In this document: positions 10,891-22,932 of the stretch, one piece after another | Position numbering within the stretch: the first letter of the stretch is position 1 | Layout: every line of letters starts with the position of its first letter | Origin: Galeopsis tetrahit | Taxonomy: Eukaryota > Streptophyta > Magnoliopsida > Lamiales > Lamiaceae | Reading direction: 5' to 3' | Length of the DNA stretch: 64,000 bases | Assembly (NCBI GenBank): GCA_963675135.1 | Contig: OY776131.1 | Span: forward strand, 35,983,381 to 36,047,380 | Position numbers and translations under genes: made by a program | Notes under the pieces: model-generated | Told to the model about the DNA's origin: nothing | The model's database searches: none | Seen by the model: only the letters and a program-made list of their open reading frames with translations

Positions 10891-10899
10891 TAGATACAC

Positions 10900-11355
10900 T
10901 TCATATATGTAATATTGCTACTTTTCAATAATAAAATTTTCACTTTTCATTAATAATAGTTACCACTTTTCATTTCAGTAACAAAATTTCTACTTTTTAT
11001 TAATAATAATTACCACTTTTCAATAACAAAATTTCCACTTTTTTCGTTTTTTTTCTTTGACAAAATTACTCACTTCCACTTTTCAATAATAATAATAGTT
11101 GCTACTTTCAATAATAAAATTTTCACTTTTCACTAATAATAGTTACCACTTTTCAGTAATAAAATTTCTACTTTTCACTAATAATAATTACCACTTTTTA
11201 GTAACAAAATTCCACTTTTCACTAATAATAGTTACCACTTTTCAGTAACAAAATTTTCACTTTTCAATAATAATAGTTACCATTTTTCATTAACAATTTC
11301 CACTTTTCAATTACACTTTTCAGTTAAAATATCTACCACTTTTCAATAATAAAAA
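10900..11355. repeat. AT-rich minisatellite with CCACTTTTCA motif
   Basis: About a dozen degenerate units combine 'ccacttttca(c/g)taat' with 'aataatagttaccac' or 'aacaaaatttcc'. Unit length is about 30-60 bases. It has no coding potential. Confidence 0.75.
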
Positions 11356-12189
11356 TTACATGCAAAATTATATGGAAGTAGTTCTCAAATTCAAAGACTA
11401 CATCCAAATGGCCCATGCTTTCTTCGAACTTTTCCCGACAGCAGACCAAGATCAGCTAATGCCGTATTTGCGATCAAATCGGCTAATATTTGTGAATGCC
11501 TGTTTTACATTCGAAAACTTCATCCCTATAAGTTTGATTGAGATCTATTAATAATTAAATTGGCATGTTTCGTTAAGGTCGTGAAGGGAAATTTTTTCAA
11601 CTCCAATTCATATATACAATTATATTTCGATAACCTCATAACCCCAATTTGTCGAATCTAATATTTATATTTATAGGAGGTCTTTGAAAAAATCTAGTAA
11701 TATTTATATTTATAAGATGGGTGATGATGTGGCCATATTTTTATTTATATATGGTGTCCAATCACCAAATTTGACGGAAGCCCCAATTTTAAACACACGT
11801 CCGAGCCGTGTATTAGTTTTCGGTGAAATTTTTTAATTTTCGATAAAATGATATAAATTAGACACCTTAGAAAGAAAAGTAAAAATTTAAAGAATTTAAA
11901 ATGGAATTGACCTAACTTATAAGATCGTGTTTTGAAATTTTCCAGGATGTAAATTGGATACTTTAGAATAGAATGTATTTAAAAAAAAAAAAAAATCGAC
12001 AAAATGTATTTTAAAATTAAAAGTGAAAACTTAAAAGGATTTAAAATGAAACCAACTTAAGTTTTTAAGACTGTATTTTAAAATTTCCAAATATTTCTTT
12101 CTTTGTACGTACTGCAATATTAATGTGTTTCTTTTTGTAATGAGAAAAGTATTATGAATGTAATGCTTGTATAGTTGTATTTATAGACG
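11356..12189. other. Intergenic, no supported gene
   Basis: A 63-codon ORF at 11360-11551 has no recognisable motif. The rest is AT-rich with poly-A runs near 11980. Confidence 0.45.
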
Positions 12190-12199
12190 TGATTAGTTT

Positions 12200-12425
12200 G
12201 TTACTTGCTAGATAAGTTTATAAAATGTTCTATTAATATTAATATTTATTTCCCTAAAATATTTATACAAAGATAAGTTTATAAAATGTTCTATTAATAT
12301 TTATTTCCCTAAAATATTTATTTCAAACGCTGTTAATTGTCCACGTTAGTTAGGTAAGTTTATAAAATGTTCTATTATTATTTATTTCCCTAAAATATTT
12401 ATTTCAAACGCTGTTAAGTGTCCAC
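12200..12425. repeat. Tandem repeat, about three units
   Basis: A segment reading 'taagtttataaaatgttctatta...tatttatttccctaaaatattta' occurs at about 12214, 12271 and 12353. The last two copies also share the following 'tcaaacgctgttaa(t/g)tgtccacgttagtta'. Confidence 0.75.
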
Positions 12426-12864
12426 GTTAGTTAATAATGGTGGTTCATGTACCGAGAATTTCAATATTAGAAAACGTGTATTTATATATCAAATATCAAT
12501 ACACCGAATTAGTATATATTGTTTCATACTTATATTTTGATATAACATTATATCTAAAATTTAGAAATTGTTTTAAATAAATTTACTCTAAGTACTAAAA
12601 AAAATATCTCCTTTTCTTTTTCCCTTGAAAGTAAAATTTATTTTGTCATTTTCGCGTCTCATCAAAAGTTACACTTTTATTTTATTTTTTAACAACACCT
12701 ATAATTTTTTTCTATTTTTTCTCTTTCATATCATAGCACTCTTTTTTTTTTTTTTTAAATTCATCTTTGCCTTAACAACATACTACACATATAATATTAT
12801 TATTTTTAATTAAAAAAAAATAAACATTAATTTAATTTCAATGAAATGAAATGAAATGGAGAGT

Positions 12865-14269
12865 CACTACAATAAAATAATTAATTGACTAGAGAATATT
12901 TTGTAAGCAATAATTCCAATTTCGTAGGCATTTGACTAGAGAATATTTTGTAAGCAATAATTCCAATTTCGTAGGCATTTATATTTACCTACGAAATACC
13001 AACGAAAACCATTCGTATGGAATTCGCTCGTAGGTAATTCGGTTGCCCACGAAAATTTCCGTAGTTAAATTTGGCAACAAACATTTTGGTGGAAAATATT
13101 TTAATATATATTTTTTATTAATAAATTATTTTTTTAGCCTTAGCCTACAAAATAAATTCATTCAAAATTGCACCAGCCGGTTCAACCGGTCCAACCATGA
13201 ATCGATCATAAAACCGATTCAAAAAGTGTTAAAATATATAAACATTTTAAAAATATAAATTTAGGTGCACATTAGGCCCCTTTTATAATGTTTTTCTCTC
13301 ATGTTTCTTGTACTCCTTATTCGATGTGGGACAAAAAATTTATGTTTGTTGGTTACTAACTTATTAATACTACTAACTTTATATTGTTTTTTCTCTTATG
13401 TTTTTTCTACTCTTTCGATGTGGGACATAATAAAGTTCATATGTTTATTTGTTATAACACTATTGCTTTTCTAAGTTCCTAGCTAATTTTGTAGGTAATA
13501 CAATTAGATAATTTATACATATAAATAACAAGGAAAAATTTTGTAGGTAAATAAATAAACAAATCACCTACAATTATTTTGGTAGGGAAATGCTATTTTG
13601 CCTACGAATTATTTTGTAGGTAAATCAATATTTTCTAAGTTCCTAGCTAATTTTGTAGGTAATACAATTATATAATTTATACATATAAATAGCTAGAAAA
13701 AATTTCGTAGGTAAATAAATAAACAAATCACCTACAATCATTTTGGTAGGAAAATGCTATTTTGCCTACGGATTATTTTGTAGGTAAATCATTATTTTTT
13801 AAGTTCCTAGCTAATTTTGTAGGTAATACAATTAGATAATTTATGCATATAAATAGCTTGGAAAATTTTTGTAGGCAAATAAATAAACAAATCACCTACA
13901 ATCATTTTGATAGGGAAATGCTATTTTGCCTACGGATTATTTTGTAGGTAAATCAATATTTTTTAAGTTCCTAGCTAATTTTGTAGGTAATACAATTAAA
14001 TAATTTATACATATAAATAGCTAGGAAAGTTTTCGTTGGTAAATAAAAAAAAATCACCTACAACCGTTTCGGTAGGAAAATATGATTTTACTTACAGATT
14101 ATTTTATAGGTAAATCACCATCAGATTTTTCCTTGGTAATTTCGTGGATGAAAATGTGTAAAATAATTTATAAAGATCCGTAGGCAATATGTAGGCAATT
14201 CTCAATATTTAAAGTCAAAATTATTTTCGTTGGAAAATTTTGTAGGCAATTTAACAATTTCTTGTAGTG
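12865..14269. mobile_element. Non-autonomous CACTA-like element
   Basis: It begins CACTACAA (12865) and ends TTGTAGTG (14269), the terminal inverted repeat type of CACTA transposons. Flanking triplets are AGT and AGC, so the 3-bp duplication is imperfect. Subterminal zones are full of TTTCGTAGG/CCTACGAAA-type motifs in both orientations, as expected for transposase-binding repeats. No transposase ORF is present. It contains a 47-bp exact duplication (12886-12979) and a 164-bp tandem array. Its motif differs from that of the CACTA at 33842-41134, so it is a different family. Confidence 0.65.
13471..14125. repeat. 164-bp tandem repeat, four units
   Basis: The landmark AAGTTCCTAGCTAATTTTG recurs at 13473, 13637, 13801 and 13965, an exact 164-base period. 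Each unit carries several GTAGGTAAAT motifs. The last unit is the most degenerate. Confidence 0.9.
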
Positions 14270-14929
14270 AGCACTGTTGATAATTTCAAAAATCTTGAAT
14301 TAACTTATATTATTGTACCAAATCTTGTCGGGTCCATTTTTTTGAAAGCTACAAGATATTACCTTAATGAATATTTTAATATATTTCAATAGTAAACAAG
14401 ATATGCAGAATATTTCTAGATAATTCTTTCACGATAACGTGTAAAACATTGTATGCACAACTTTGTATGTACGGTGTGCCCACTCCCAACTAGAGATTTA
14501 TTGGGTTGGCTCAAGTCCTACAAGACTACGGGTTAATTCACACAGACTGTAAACGAACTATGGAGTATAATTATTTTAAAAAATAATAGTTATGAACATT
14601 CAAAGCATATGCATATATATTGCAAATATAAGTGTATACTGTGTATGTAATGAGTGTTCGGTAACTAATAATGCAAATATAAGTGTATATGTATGTAATG
14701 TGTGTATGGTAACTAATTCTTAATTGGGCTGCACACTATTGGGTCATTATACTTTAAAATTTTAAGGGCTTGGGGCTATTGGTCATGGGCCAAATAATTA
14801 AAGCCAAAGTCTTTGTATTTGAGTAGACTTTGACTAGTCAAAAATTGACCGTTGACCGGTCAACGTTCAAACTTTGACTTTTTATTTTTTTTTTTTTTTC
14901 ATTTTTTTTTCAATTTTTTATTTTTTTTG

Positions 14930-15219
14930 AAAAAGTGTATGTTATTATAACTAAAAAGTTTATCTTTATTTTTTTAATGAAAAGTGTATGTTACTATATT
15001 GAAAAGTGTAAAATTGTTTTTAATTAAAAGTGTATATTATTATAACTGAAAATTGTATGATCTATTAATGAAAAGTGTAAGTTATATATTAATGAAAAGT
15101 GTATGTTATTATAACTGCAAAGTGTATGATCTATTAATGAAAAGTTTATGTTTTATTAATGAAAAGTATATGATATTATAACTGCAAAGTGTAAGTTATA
15201 TATTAATGAAAAGTGTATG
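14930..15219. repeat. GAAAAGTGTATG-type repeat array, left part
   Basis: Degenerate units of 'ttattataactgaaaagtgtatg' and 'ttaatgaaaagtgtaagtta' repeat many times. The same array resumes at 16352-16560, so it was split by the element at 15229-16351. Confidence 0.8.
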
Positions 15220-15228
15220 TTATTATAA

Positions 15229-16351
15229 GAGTTTAATTAATAGGAGAGACAATACTATAGACTCATTTTCAAACAAAGGAAAACAAATTATAACAATTCA
15301 ATTAAGGTCAAATTGATGTGTTAATACCCGATTATGCCCCTTGGTCTTAAAAAACAATATTAATTCATTAATATAATAAATTTCGAAATTTAAATACCAA
15401 TTTTAACGCATTGGTATTGTTATTAAGAATGAAATTAAATCCTCACTCCCCTTAGTAACCGAATTTTACTCAATCACTTACAAAATTTCATTTTTCAAAT
15501 AACTACCTTATTTTTCATTACTTTCCAAAAATAAGAATTTTTTTGCAGAACCATTGCAGTTTTTTCTGTCATTCGTTTTGTTCAAGAATTCAAAATTCCA
15601 TCATTCTCATGCCTCATTTTCTTGCATATGATATATTTAGTCCATATCCTCCATTTGCAGCAGGTTGTTCGCACCCGTGATCATGTGCACATCAGGGTCG
15701 TACAACTCAAGATCATCGTGCGTCGCCACCAACAGAAATCTAGAGACGCTACCGGAGACGCTTCACTCCGATTCACTGTAATCCCTGGTTTTTTTTTTTT
15801 TATTTACGAAATAGTTCGAGTACTCCGTCTTTATGTAATCAACATATAGCGAAACTTGTGGCCTTTCATCCACTTCAAGGAAGGCCTTTGGTACGCTGGT
15901 CTTCATGGAATCCAAGGATACAGGTGTTTCGACAACTTAGAAATTTTTTCACATTTTTGCATATTATCATGTATTTTAAGTTATATGCAACATATTTTTG
16001 CATGTCAGCAAGAATATGTAATCATTTTTTGCATATATGTTTTCATATCTGCATATATGTAGTTTATCAATTAACGTGATTGTAGTCTATTTTAAGTTAT
16101 AGGCTCATTTGTGAGCTACGAGTTGACTAAAGAATTTTAAAAGATAATCAATTAGCGTGATTGTAGTCAATTTTTACCAATTTCACTTTTTAAAAGTTGA
16201 CTTATTAATTAATATATAATTTTGACATTTAATTAATGGGAAGGGTAGAGTAGTAAATCTATCATCAATTTTGACCTTATTTGTATTAAAAATAAAAGTT
16301 GTCTTTATTTGTAAAGTTTATAGGTGAAATGTCTTTTATAATAACTCTCCC
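15229..16351. mobile_element. Non-autonomous MULE-like element
   Basis: It is flanked by an exact 9-bp duplication, TTATTATAA, at 15220-15228 and 16352-16360, the size made by Mutator-like elements. The ends carry long, imperfect inverted repeats: AGGAGAG... and AAGGTCAAATTGATG on the left mirror GGGAGAG... and AAGGTCAAAATTGATG on the right. The middle (about 15600-15800) is more GC-rich than its surroundings and may be captured host sequence. ORFs there are short and unrecognised. Confidence 0.7.
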
Positions 16352-16360
16352 TTATTATAA

Positions 16361-16560
16361 CTGTAAAGTGTATAATATATTAATGAAAAGTGTATGTTTT
16401 ATTAATGAAAAGTGTAAGTTATATATGAATGAAAAGTGTATGTTATTATAACTACAAAGTGTATGATCTATTTAATGAAAAGTGTATGTTATTATAACAA
16501 AAAAGTGTATGTTCTATTAATGAAAAGTGTAAGTTATATATTAATGAAAACTGTATGTTA
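16361..16560. repeat. GAAAAGTGTATG-type repeat array, right part
   Basis: This continues the array at 14930-15219 after the inserted element. Confidence 0.8.
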
Positions 16561-16604
16561 ATGATATACCTTTTGATTATTTGTACTTGCACTTTAATAA
16601 TCTA

Positions 16605-17235
16605 GAAAAACTGTTGCTAAATTTTTTTAAAAAAATTATTACTCTTAATTTTTCACGTTTTATTATTTTTTTACTTGCACTATTACCATTAATGATATTA
16701 TTAGTAAGTGCAATTAATTATATTACTAGTACTTGGACTTTTTTTATAATGTATAAAAAAATTGTTGCTAATTTTTTTAAAAAATTATTATTAATTTTAC
16801 AAATTTTGTTATTTATTAATTGTACTTTTATTACTATCTATTAGTGCTAAAATAAAAAAAAATTTATAAAAAAAATGTTGCTAATTTTTTTTAATTATTA
16901 TTAATTTTACAAATTTTATTATTTATTAATTACACTTTTATTACTATTAGTGCTAAAATAAAATAAAATTTATAAAAAAACTGTTGCTATATTTTTTTTA
17001 ATTATTATTAAAAGTGCTAAAATAATAAAATTTCAAAAATCATTTTTTTTTAAAATTATTATTAATTTTACAAATTTTGTTATTTATTAATTGTACTTTT
17101 ATTACTATTAGTGCTAAAATAAAATAAAAAATTATAAAAAAAAATGTTGCTAATTTTTTTTTAATTATTATTAATTTTACAAATTTTATTATTTATTAAT
17201 TGCACTTTTATTACTATTAGTGCTAAAATAAAATG
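16605..17235. repeat. Very AT-rich minisatellite
   Basis: Units of roughly 100-110 bp recur four to five times. Each contains 'ttattattaattttacaaatttt(g/a)ttatttattaatt', 'acttttattactattagtgctaaaataaaa' and 'tgttgctaattttttt' segments (quoted in parts). Confidence 0.8.
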
Positions 17236-17643
17236 ACATGGTGGTAAGGCAATAAAAGGACAACCACTATGCTACAATGACTTTTGTTATATATTATGTT
17301 ATTTATTCTATATATACTTGATATTTCTTATATAGCTTGACTCAAGTACACCGTGTACTTGAGTACACAGCAGTCCTACCCATAATTAAAATGTTACTAT
17401 TTGTATACAAATTACTAAATATATATAAAAAAAAAAGTTCAGACTGACCCGTTTAGCCCGCAGGTTAACTGTTACGTGCTAAAAAAGTTCAAGTTTAAAC
17501 AAGTCTACAATCTAGTAATCCTAACCCTGCATTTTTTAGGACCCATTTAGCTTGGTCTGAATAAACATATATGCTCTCAACCAACTCCGATAAATCTTGC
17601 TTATCGAGTGATTCAGTAGATACTTCCTTTCAGGTATGGGGTG
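17236..17643. other. Intergenic with one short palindrome
   Basis: No gene is seen. An inverted repeat CAAGTACA-CCG-TGTACTTG lies at about 17343-17361. Confidence 0.5.
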
Positions 17644-17651
17644 GTGTCCAC

Positions 17652-19663
17652 TAGGAGTGTGCAAAAAAAAAAAAATGGATCGAAAAAAAAAAAGATCGGA
17701 CCGATCGATTAGTTATTAGTCCAAACCTCGATCCTTTAAATTTTAGGATTTTGGGTTCCGTGCATGTTAAAACCGAAATTTGGTGGTCGAGATAGGAAAC
17801 CTAGATTTGAATTTTATTTTATTTTTTCTATATATATATATATATATATATTTCATATTTTTTAATAATGCCATTTCAATCATTCTAAACTAAATAAAAT
17901 CGATGGTGTAATTAACTTGAAAACTTCAAAAATGTTTATTCAATTAAGATTTTGATAAAAAACAATGCAATATACTTAGAATTAAATAATTAGTGAGAAT
18001 GTGAGGTAAATGTGTTGACATCTATTACATTTTTATCAAGTATATAATTTAACAAAAATATTCTTTTTACTTTTAGCGCCAAAAGACCGCTACTTATATT
18101 GCAAATAAAATTTATGTTGGGATATGAATCCTAGAACAAGTCCTACATGATGAAAAGATAAAAGATGAAGTTTTGATAAGCCAAAAGTAGACTTGAATAT
18201 TTCCTAAGTGTTGACTAATCTAGTCTAGTTGAGTTAAGTCATCTTGAACAAGACCAGTAGAGTTCACATAAGTTCACATGAAAGACAAGTACTGTTTTAT
18301 ATTAAAAGATAAGTACAGATTTATAAGTACTTCATATATGTTTGTTAGATTATTATTGAGCTATGATAAATGGTGTATAGAGCTCATGTTTTGAATGTAA
18401 TAGATAAATTCATTGTATAGATTATAAGTTGACTAAGCTTGTTTTATAAAAGCTTAAAGTAATGTAATAGTCTTGTTAGGATTAGTATAGTCATCTATTG
18501 AAGATTGCACGAGAAGACCAGACAAGAAGACTTGGAGTCTACTACTCAAGACTGATGGACTACAAGACAAAGACAAGTGCATCTACTATACTACACAAGA
18601 CAAGTCAAACTTAAAAGTCTAAATGAAGCGCGTATAAAGATAAGGATAGAAGTTAGTTATGGAATAACTAATTCATAACAAGAAACGCGTGGATTGATAA
18701 GAAGATTCAGTTGAAGTTAGTTTTCAAGAAAAGTTGGTTACAACTACCTAAGTTCTTGAAGATTGAAGTCTATAAATACTTCATGGTGTTGATCAATTGA
18801 AGACTACTGATACTCTGACGTTCATACTCAAGTGAAGCATTATTGAAGCATTCAAAAAGAGAATTACTCTCAGAGTTTATTGAAGTTCAGAAAGAAGCCA
18901 GAAGACAAGTGAAGAATCCAGGAGGCTACTACTGAAGAACAGAGAAGTTTTATTGTTGTTTTTGTCAAGTTGCTAGTTGCTTGTTAAATAGCTAGTTAGA
19001 TCATAGATATATCTGGTGGTATATTCTTTGAAGATCTAAGTCTTCTTCTTGGGACTTAAAATCACAGGAACATACACTTTGTACTCGATTGGAAGAGTTT
19101 AGTGGAAACATCACAACTGGGTTTGTGAGAGTGGATGTAGACAAGTTGTCGAACCACTATAAATCGTTGTGTGTTGTTTATTTTACTGTTTTGTTTGTTT
19201 TAATTGATTAACTGATTAATTGTTTAAACATACATAACTGAACTAGACAAGCTAAGTATAGAACAGAGTTCTCGAATTAAGAAGTTGAGTATAAACTTGA
19301 ATTGGGCTCATTGTTAATTTCGTATTCCGCATATTGTATTCTGATATTTCGATAGATTTTTGAAAAGTCTATTCACCCCCCTCTAGACATTTTCACTAGC
19401 TTACCCGTTATTAACTCAACTTTGGGGACCTACAATTTACGTTGACGGACATTGATCTCCAATGAAGCACCAACACTTTAATTTATATACCCAAATTCAT
19501 CATTCTTATTCTCGTTTCCATAAACTTGAAAAAAAACATCGGTCTGAAACGGTTAAAATTTGGACCGTACTTGATTGATTCAGGTCCGGTCCTCCGGTCC
19601 ACCCATTAGGATAAATTCTAGACTTCTAGTTCCAGTCCGATTTCAAACTGTTGCACACCCCTA
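17652..19663. mobile_element. hAT-like non-autonomous element, split by a solo LTR
   Basis: Ends are TAGGAGTGTGCAAAA and, reverse-complemented, TAGGGGTGTGCAACA, matching hAT-type terminal inverted repeats. Flanks are GTGTCCAC (17644-17651) and CTGTCCAC (19664-19671), an 8-bp duplication with one difference. Removing the solo LTR at 18115-19434 and one of its duplications leaves about 690 bp without an ORF. Confidence 0.75.
18115..19434 (+). repeat. Solo LTR of a retroelement
   Basis: It starts TGTTGGGATATG, ends GGGACCTACA, and is flanked by exact ATTTA duplications at 18110-18114 and 19435-19439. It contains a TATA-like TATAAATA near 18771 and a CACCCCCCTCTAG tract near the 3' end. No internal region is present, so recombination between two LTRs removed it. 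Strand is inferred from the TATA box and the 3' C-rich tract. Confidence 0.88.
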
Positions 19664-19679
19664 CTGTCCACAAGGTTTA

Positions 19680-20027
19680 AAATATCAGTATCAGTGAAAA
19701 TATCGAAATTTAAGTGGAAAATACCGATGAATATATCGATAACGAATATTTGGTAAATTTTAAAAATTAAATAACAAAATTTTAATGCATAAATTTAACT
19801 AAACAATTTGATCACATTTTACATTCGTGATAAATTTATAAAATATATATTATACAATAATGGTATTTCATATAATATTTATCGATATTTTTTTTTAATT
19901 AAATGACATTTTCTCGATTTTTTCAATATTCTATTGATATTTTTTTTGATATTAAGCTTGATATTGTTATTACATACCAATATTTATCGATATTTTTTAT
20001 TTTTACAAATATCGTGAAAAAATATTA
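19680..20027. other. AT-rich intergenic stretch with ATCGATATTTT-type motifs
   Basis: No gene is seen. Repeated TATCGATATT and AAATATCG motifs continue after the MITEs (around 20340 and 20880), so one older repeat was split by the two MITE insertions. Confidence 0.5.
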
Positions 20028-20319
20028 CTCCCTCCGTCCAATTTTATTATGCTCACTTCTCCGGGCACGGGTTTTAATGAATATTGATTAGTTTATTCAT
20101 AAAGTAGATAACTTGAGGGTATGATGGGGTATTGTGGGGTCCATTTATAAATAAATGATTGTTTATGAATAAAGTGAATGGCAAAGTGAGTAAATAAGTG
20201 ATGTTAGGAGGGTGGAGATAAAGTAGTATGAATAGTATTGTTTCCAAAAATGGTATGGGCATAATAAAATTGGACAACCAAAAAAGGAAAGTGGGAATAA
20301 TGAAGTTGGACGGAGGGAG
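20028..20319. mobile_element. Stowaway/Tc1-mariner-like MITE
   Basis: The ends are CTCCCTCCGTCCAA and its reverse complement TTGGACGGAGGGAG, flanked by TA on both sides (20026-20027 and 20320-20321). The length of 292 bp and the CTCCCTCCGTCC terminus are typical of plant mariner MITEs. Confidence 0.9.
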
Positions 20320-20345
20320 TAGTTTTTTTCAATATCGATATTTGT

Positions 20346-20853
20346 TAGGGTTGGCAAATCGTGCTATCGTGTCGGGTTTCGTGTCGACACGATAGTGACA
20401 CGACACGATAGCCCCAAACACGAACACGACACAATAAGGATATATGTCGACACGAACACGATAATTTTCGTGTCGACACAACAAAATAATGACACGCAAC
20501 ACGATAACACCAGAAAAAAATCAATTTAAAATTGCATTTAAATATTTAAAAATTAATATATTTATATAAATATAAAAAATTATCGTGTTATTATTGGATA
20601 CGTGTCATTATCGTGTCGTGTCATATCAGGTAAATAACAAGTTTTTTTTTTTTTGAACGGAGGTAAATAACAAGTTAGCGGGTTGTTAACAAGTTAATGG
20701 GTTACTTGTTAATTTTATCATGCTTAACGGGTCGACACAAAATTTTTGTGTCTTTATCGGATCGACCCGATAACGACACGAACCCAATAAGACCAAACAC
20801 TAATCCGCAATTTTCGTGTTGGATTCGTATTGTATCGAAAATTGTCACCCCTA
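20346..20853. mobile_element. hAT-like MITE
   Basis: Ends are TAGGGTTGGCAAAT and, reverse-complemented, TAGGGGTGACAATT. They are flanked by the exact 8-bp duplication ATATTTGT (20338-20345 and 20854-20861). The interior is rich in CGTGTCGACACGA-like palindromes, for example TCGTGTCGACACGA at 20379-20392. No ORF is present. Confidence 0.88.
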
Positions 20854-20861
20854 ATATTTGT

Positions 20862-21784
20862 GACTACAAAAATTGGATATATCGAGACATTTTCAGATAT
20901 TTTCGTCCATAAGAAAACTAAAATTTATTGTACATTTACAAAAGGATTGCACTTTTGTGTACTAGTTACATACATGTAACTTGTTCCTATTTAATATTTG
21001 AATTAATATTATACAATATGTGAGCTAATACTATACTGTATTTGAACTAATATCATACTCTATTTGAACTAATATTATACTGTATTTGTCATAACTCATG
21101 GGTAATATTCATCCATTTTAAAAATTAAATCAAGTGATACCAGTTACATGTAACTGGTATACACAAGTATTTATCTTTTACAAAAATATCATTTATACAT
21201 AATATTCAACCATTACATTATGTGAAAAATGGTTTGAGAGATTTCAATAAAGAGAGTGTGAAAAGTTGCAGGGGAAAGTAGGAGTGTCATAATGTCATAT
21301 GACTAATATTATAACAATTCATTTTAGATAAATGGTGTATTTAAAGCAAGGACTGCTCTGATCCGATGTAATTTCCTCGTCGTTGCATTTTATTGTTTTA
21401 ATTCATTTCGTGTCTAATAAAGTTTTATTTGAACTTTAAAATTGAAAAATAAAATAAAAAAATCACACTTTAAATTGACCGAGTAACAAGACTAAGCTAA
21501 TTTAATAAGGGTGCAGATCCTCAATTGTTTGAGTGTTGTTAAACGTATCGAGTTGCTCGTAAGCTCCATTCGACTCATTCGTTAAATTAGTCAAATTCGT
21601 TAGATACTCAAATTACTAACAAGTCGGTTCGAATTCGATTCGTTAGGTTCGATATTTAAATTTTTTTCTTTTAATTTCATTTGACTCGTTAGGCTCGCCT
21701 CGATAGATTCGTTAAAATCGTTTTGAACTCGTTTTTTAGCTCGTCAATATAAACCTAAGAATTTATATTCCAACACAAAAAAAA
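20862..21784. other. Intergenic with short repeats
   Basis: A ~27-base unit (TTTGAACTAATATTATACTGTA) is repeated about four times at 20995-21090. Sequence at 21540-21740 is rich in TTCGTTAG and CTCGTTAG words, resembling an old degraded repeat. No gene is seen. Confidence 0.5.
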
Positions 21785-22918
21785 TGTTGGTTTATAATTT
21801 ACCAACAATGGCTTACAAAAGAGACGGAAAATAAAAAGACAGAAATAAAGAAATTACAATGTCTTCAAATTCTTCTAGATTTTCAAAAGAGGCAACTTTC
21901 TTCTTTGAGCAGCTTCTTGGAATGGCAGGTCCGGAATTTAAAGAAGCAACATTGTAGAGATAGAAGAGTTAGGGAAAAACAGCCGAGTCAAGGTGATACA
22001 TTTTCTCGTAAAACAAACACGTCCCGGCTAGTGTTCACGGAGTGACGAGATGCTTCGAAAGGTAAAACGGCTTCGTCTTTGCACGAGCAACACCGAAGCG
22101 TACAAAGCTCCGACGAACTGAATACAAGCCTGAACTGGACTGCACTCTAAATGTAATGTAGAATGTAGGAAAACAGAATGCATGTTTGCTGAAAATTTTC
22201 AAGTGCTTTTTCCAAAACAATGCACTCCTATTTATAGGCAGTGCCACTCAGGTAGGGAGCAGACGGGCATTTATGGTAGTAACTGCCACCACATGACTGG
22301 ACATTATGTCAGGAATGGTAAGTGCCATTTCTGTAACCTCCAGGGCATTAAGACTGCAGTTTCAGGAATGGTAACTTCCCTTCTGTTGTAACCTCCAAGT
22401 TAAGACACTTCAGTTTCAAATTCGAAGTTGGGTTGTACACTAATTTCGTGTGGGCTAAGACCCAAAACTTTAGAGCTCTAAAAATATAGATGGCCCCCAA
22501 ACTCAAACCCAAGTCCAAGCCCAAGTCCAGGATCCAGAACCCCGGACGCGGCACGGCCAGGCGGACGACGCGCGCGCGTGTGGCTTATTGAATGGTTCAA
22601 TAGTCACTACAGTTTGAACTCTTTTAACTAACTCCTATTAATAAGGAGGAGATTAATTCTCACATTTATCAATGTCAAATAGTTATTAACACTAATCTCA
22701 ATACATCACTTTTAAGTTTTAATGTTCGTACATTAATTTCTCACTCACCGAAATTGGGTTTTGAGATTTTAAATATACTACGATCATCTACTCCGAGAGT
22801 AGAACGATCCTATGACATTTAATTTCTCGGAAATTAAATATCCATACCCTCAAATAATTGATTAAATAATAATCAATTAAATATATTAAGAAATTGAATA
22901 AACCCAATTTCTCCAACA
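21785..22918 (-). repeat. 3' LTR of the minus-strand Copia element
   Basis: Read on the minus strand it begins TGTTGGAGAAATTGGG and ends ATAAACCAACA, 1,134 bp. It matches 49525-50105, which is about half as long because of several internal deletions. It includes a GC-rich GCGCGCGCG stretch at about 22570. Confidence 0.85.
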
Positions 22919-22932
22919 ATCCCCCACATGAG
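22919..22932 (-). promoter_or_regulatory. Polypurine tract of the minus-strand Copia element
   Basis: The minus strand reads CTCATGTGGGGGAT directly before the LTR start TGTTGGAG. Confidence 0.8.

Noticed and set aside
11360..11551. 63-codon plus-strand ORF (MQNYMEVVLKF)
   Set aside because: Short, no motif, lies between AT-rich repeats, no promoter or splice context.
12862..14272. A perfect 3-bp duplication for the CACTA-like MITE
   Set aside because: Flanks are AGT and AGC, so the match is only two of three bases.
15622..15849. 75-codon ORF inside the MULE-like MITE
   Set aside because: Could be captured exon sequence, but no recognisable family and it runs into poly-T; only mentioned as GC-richer DNA.
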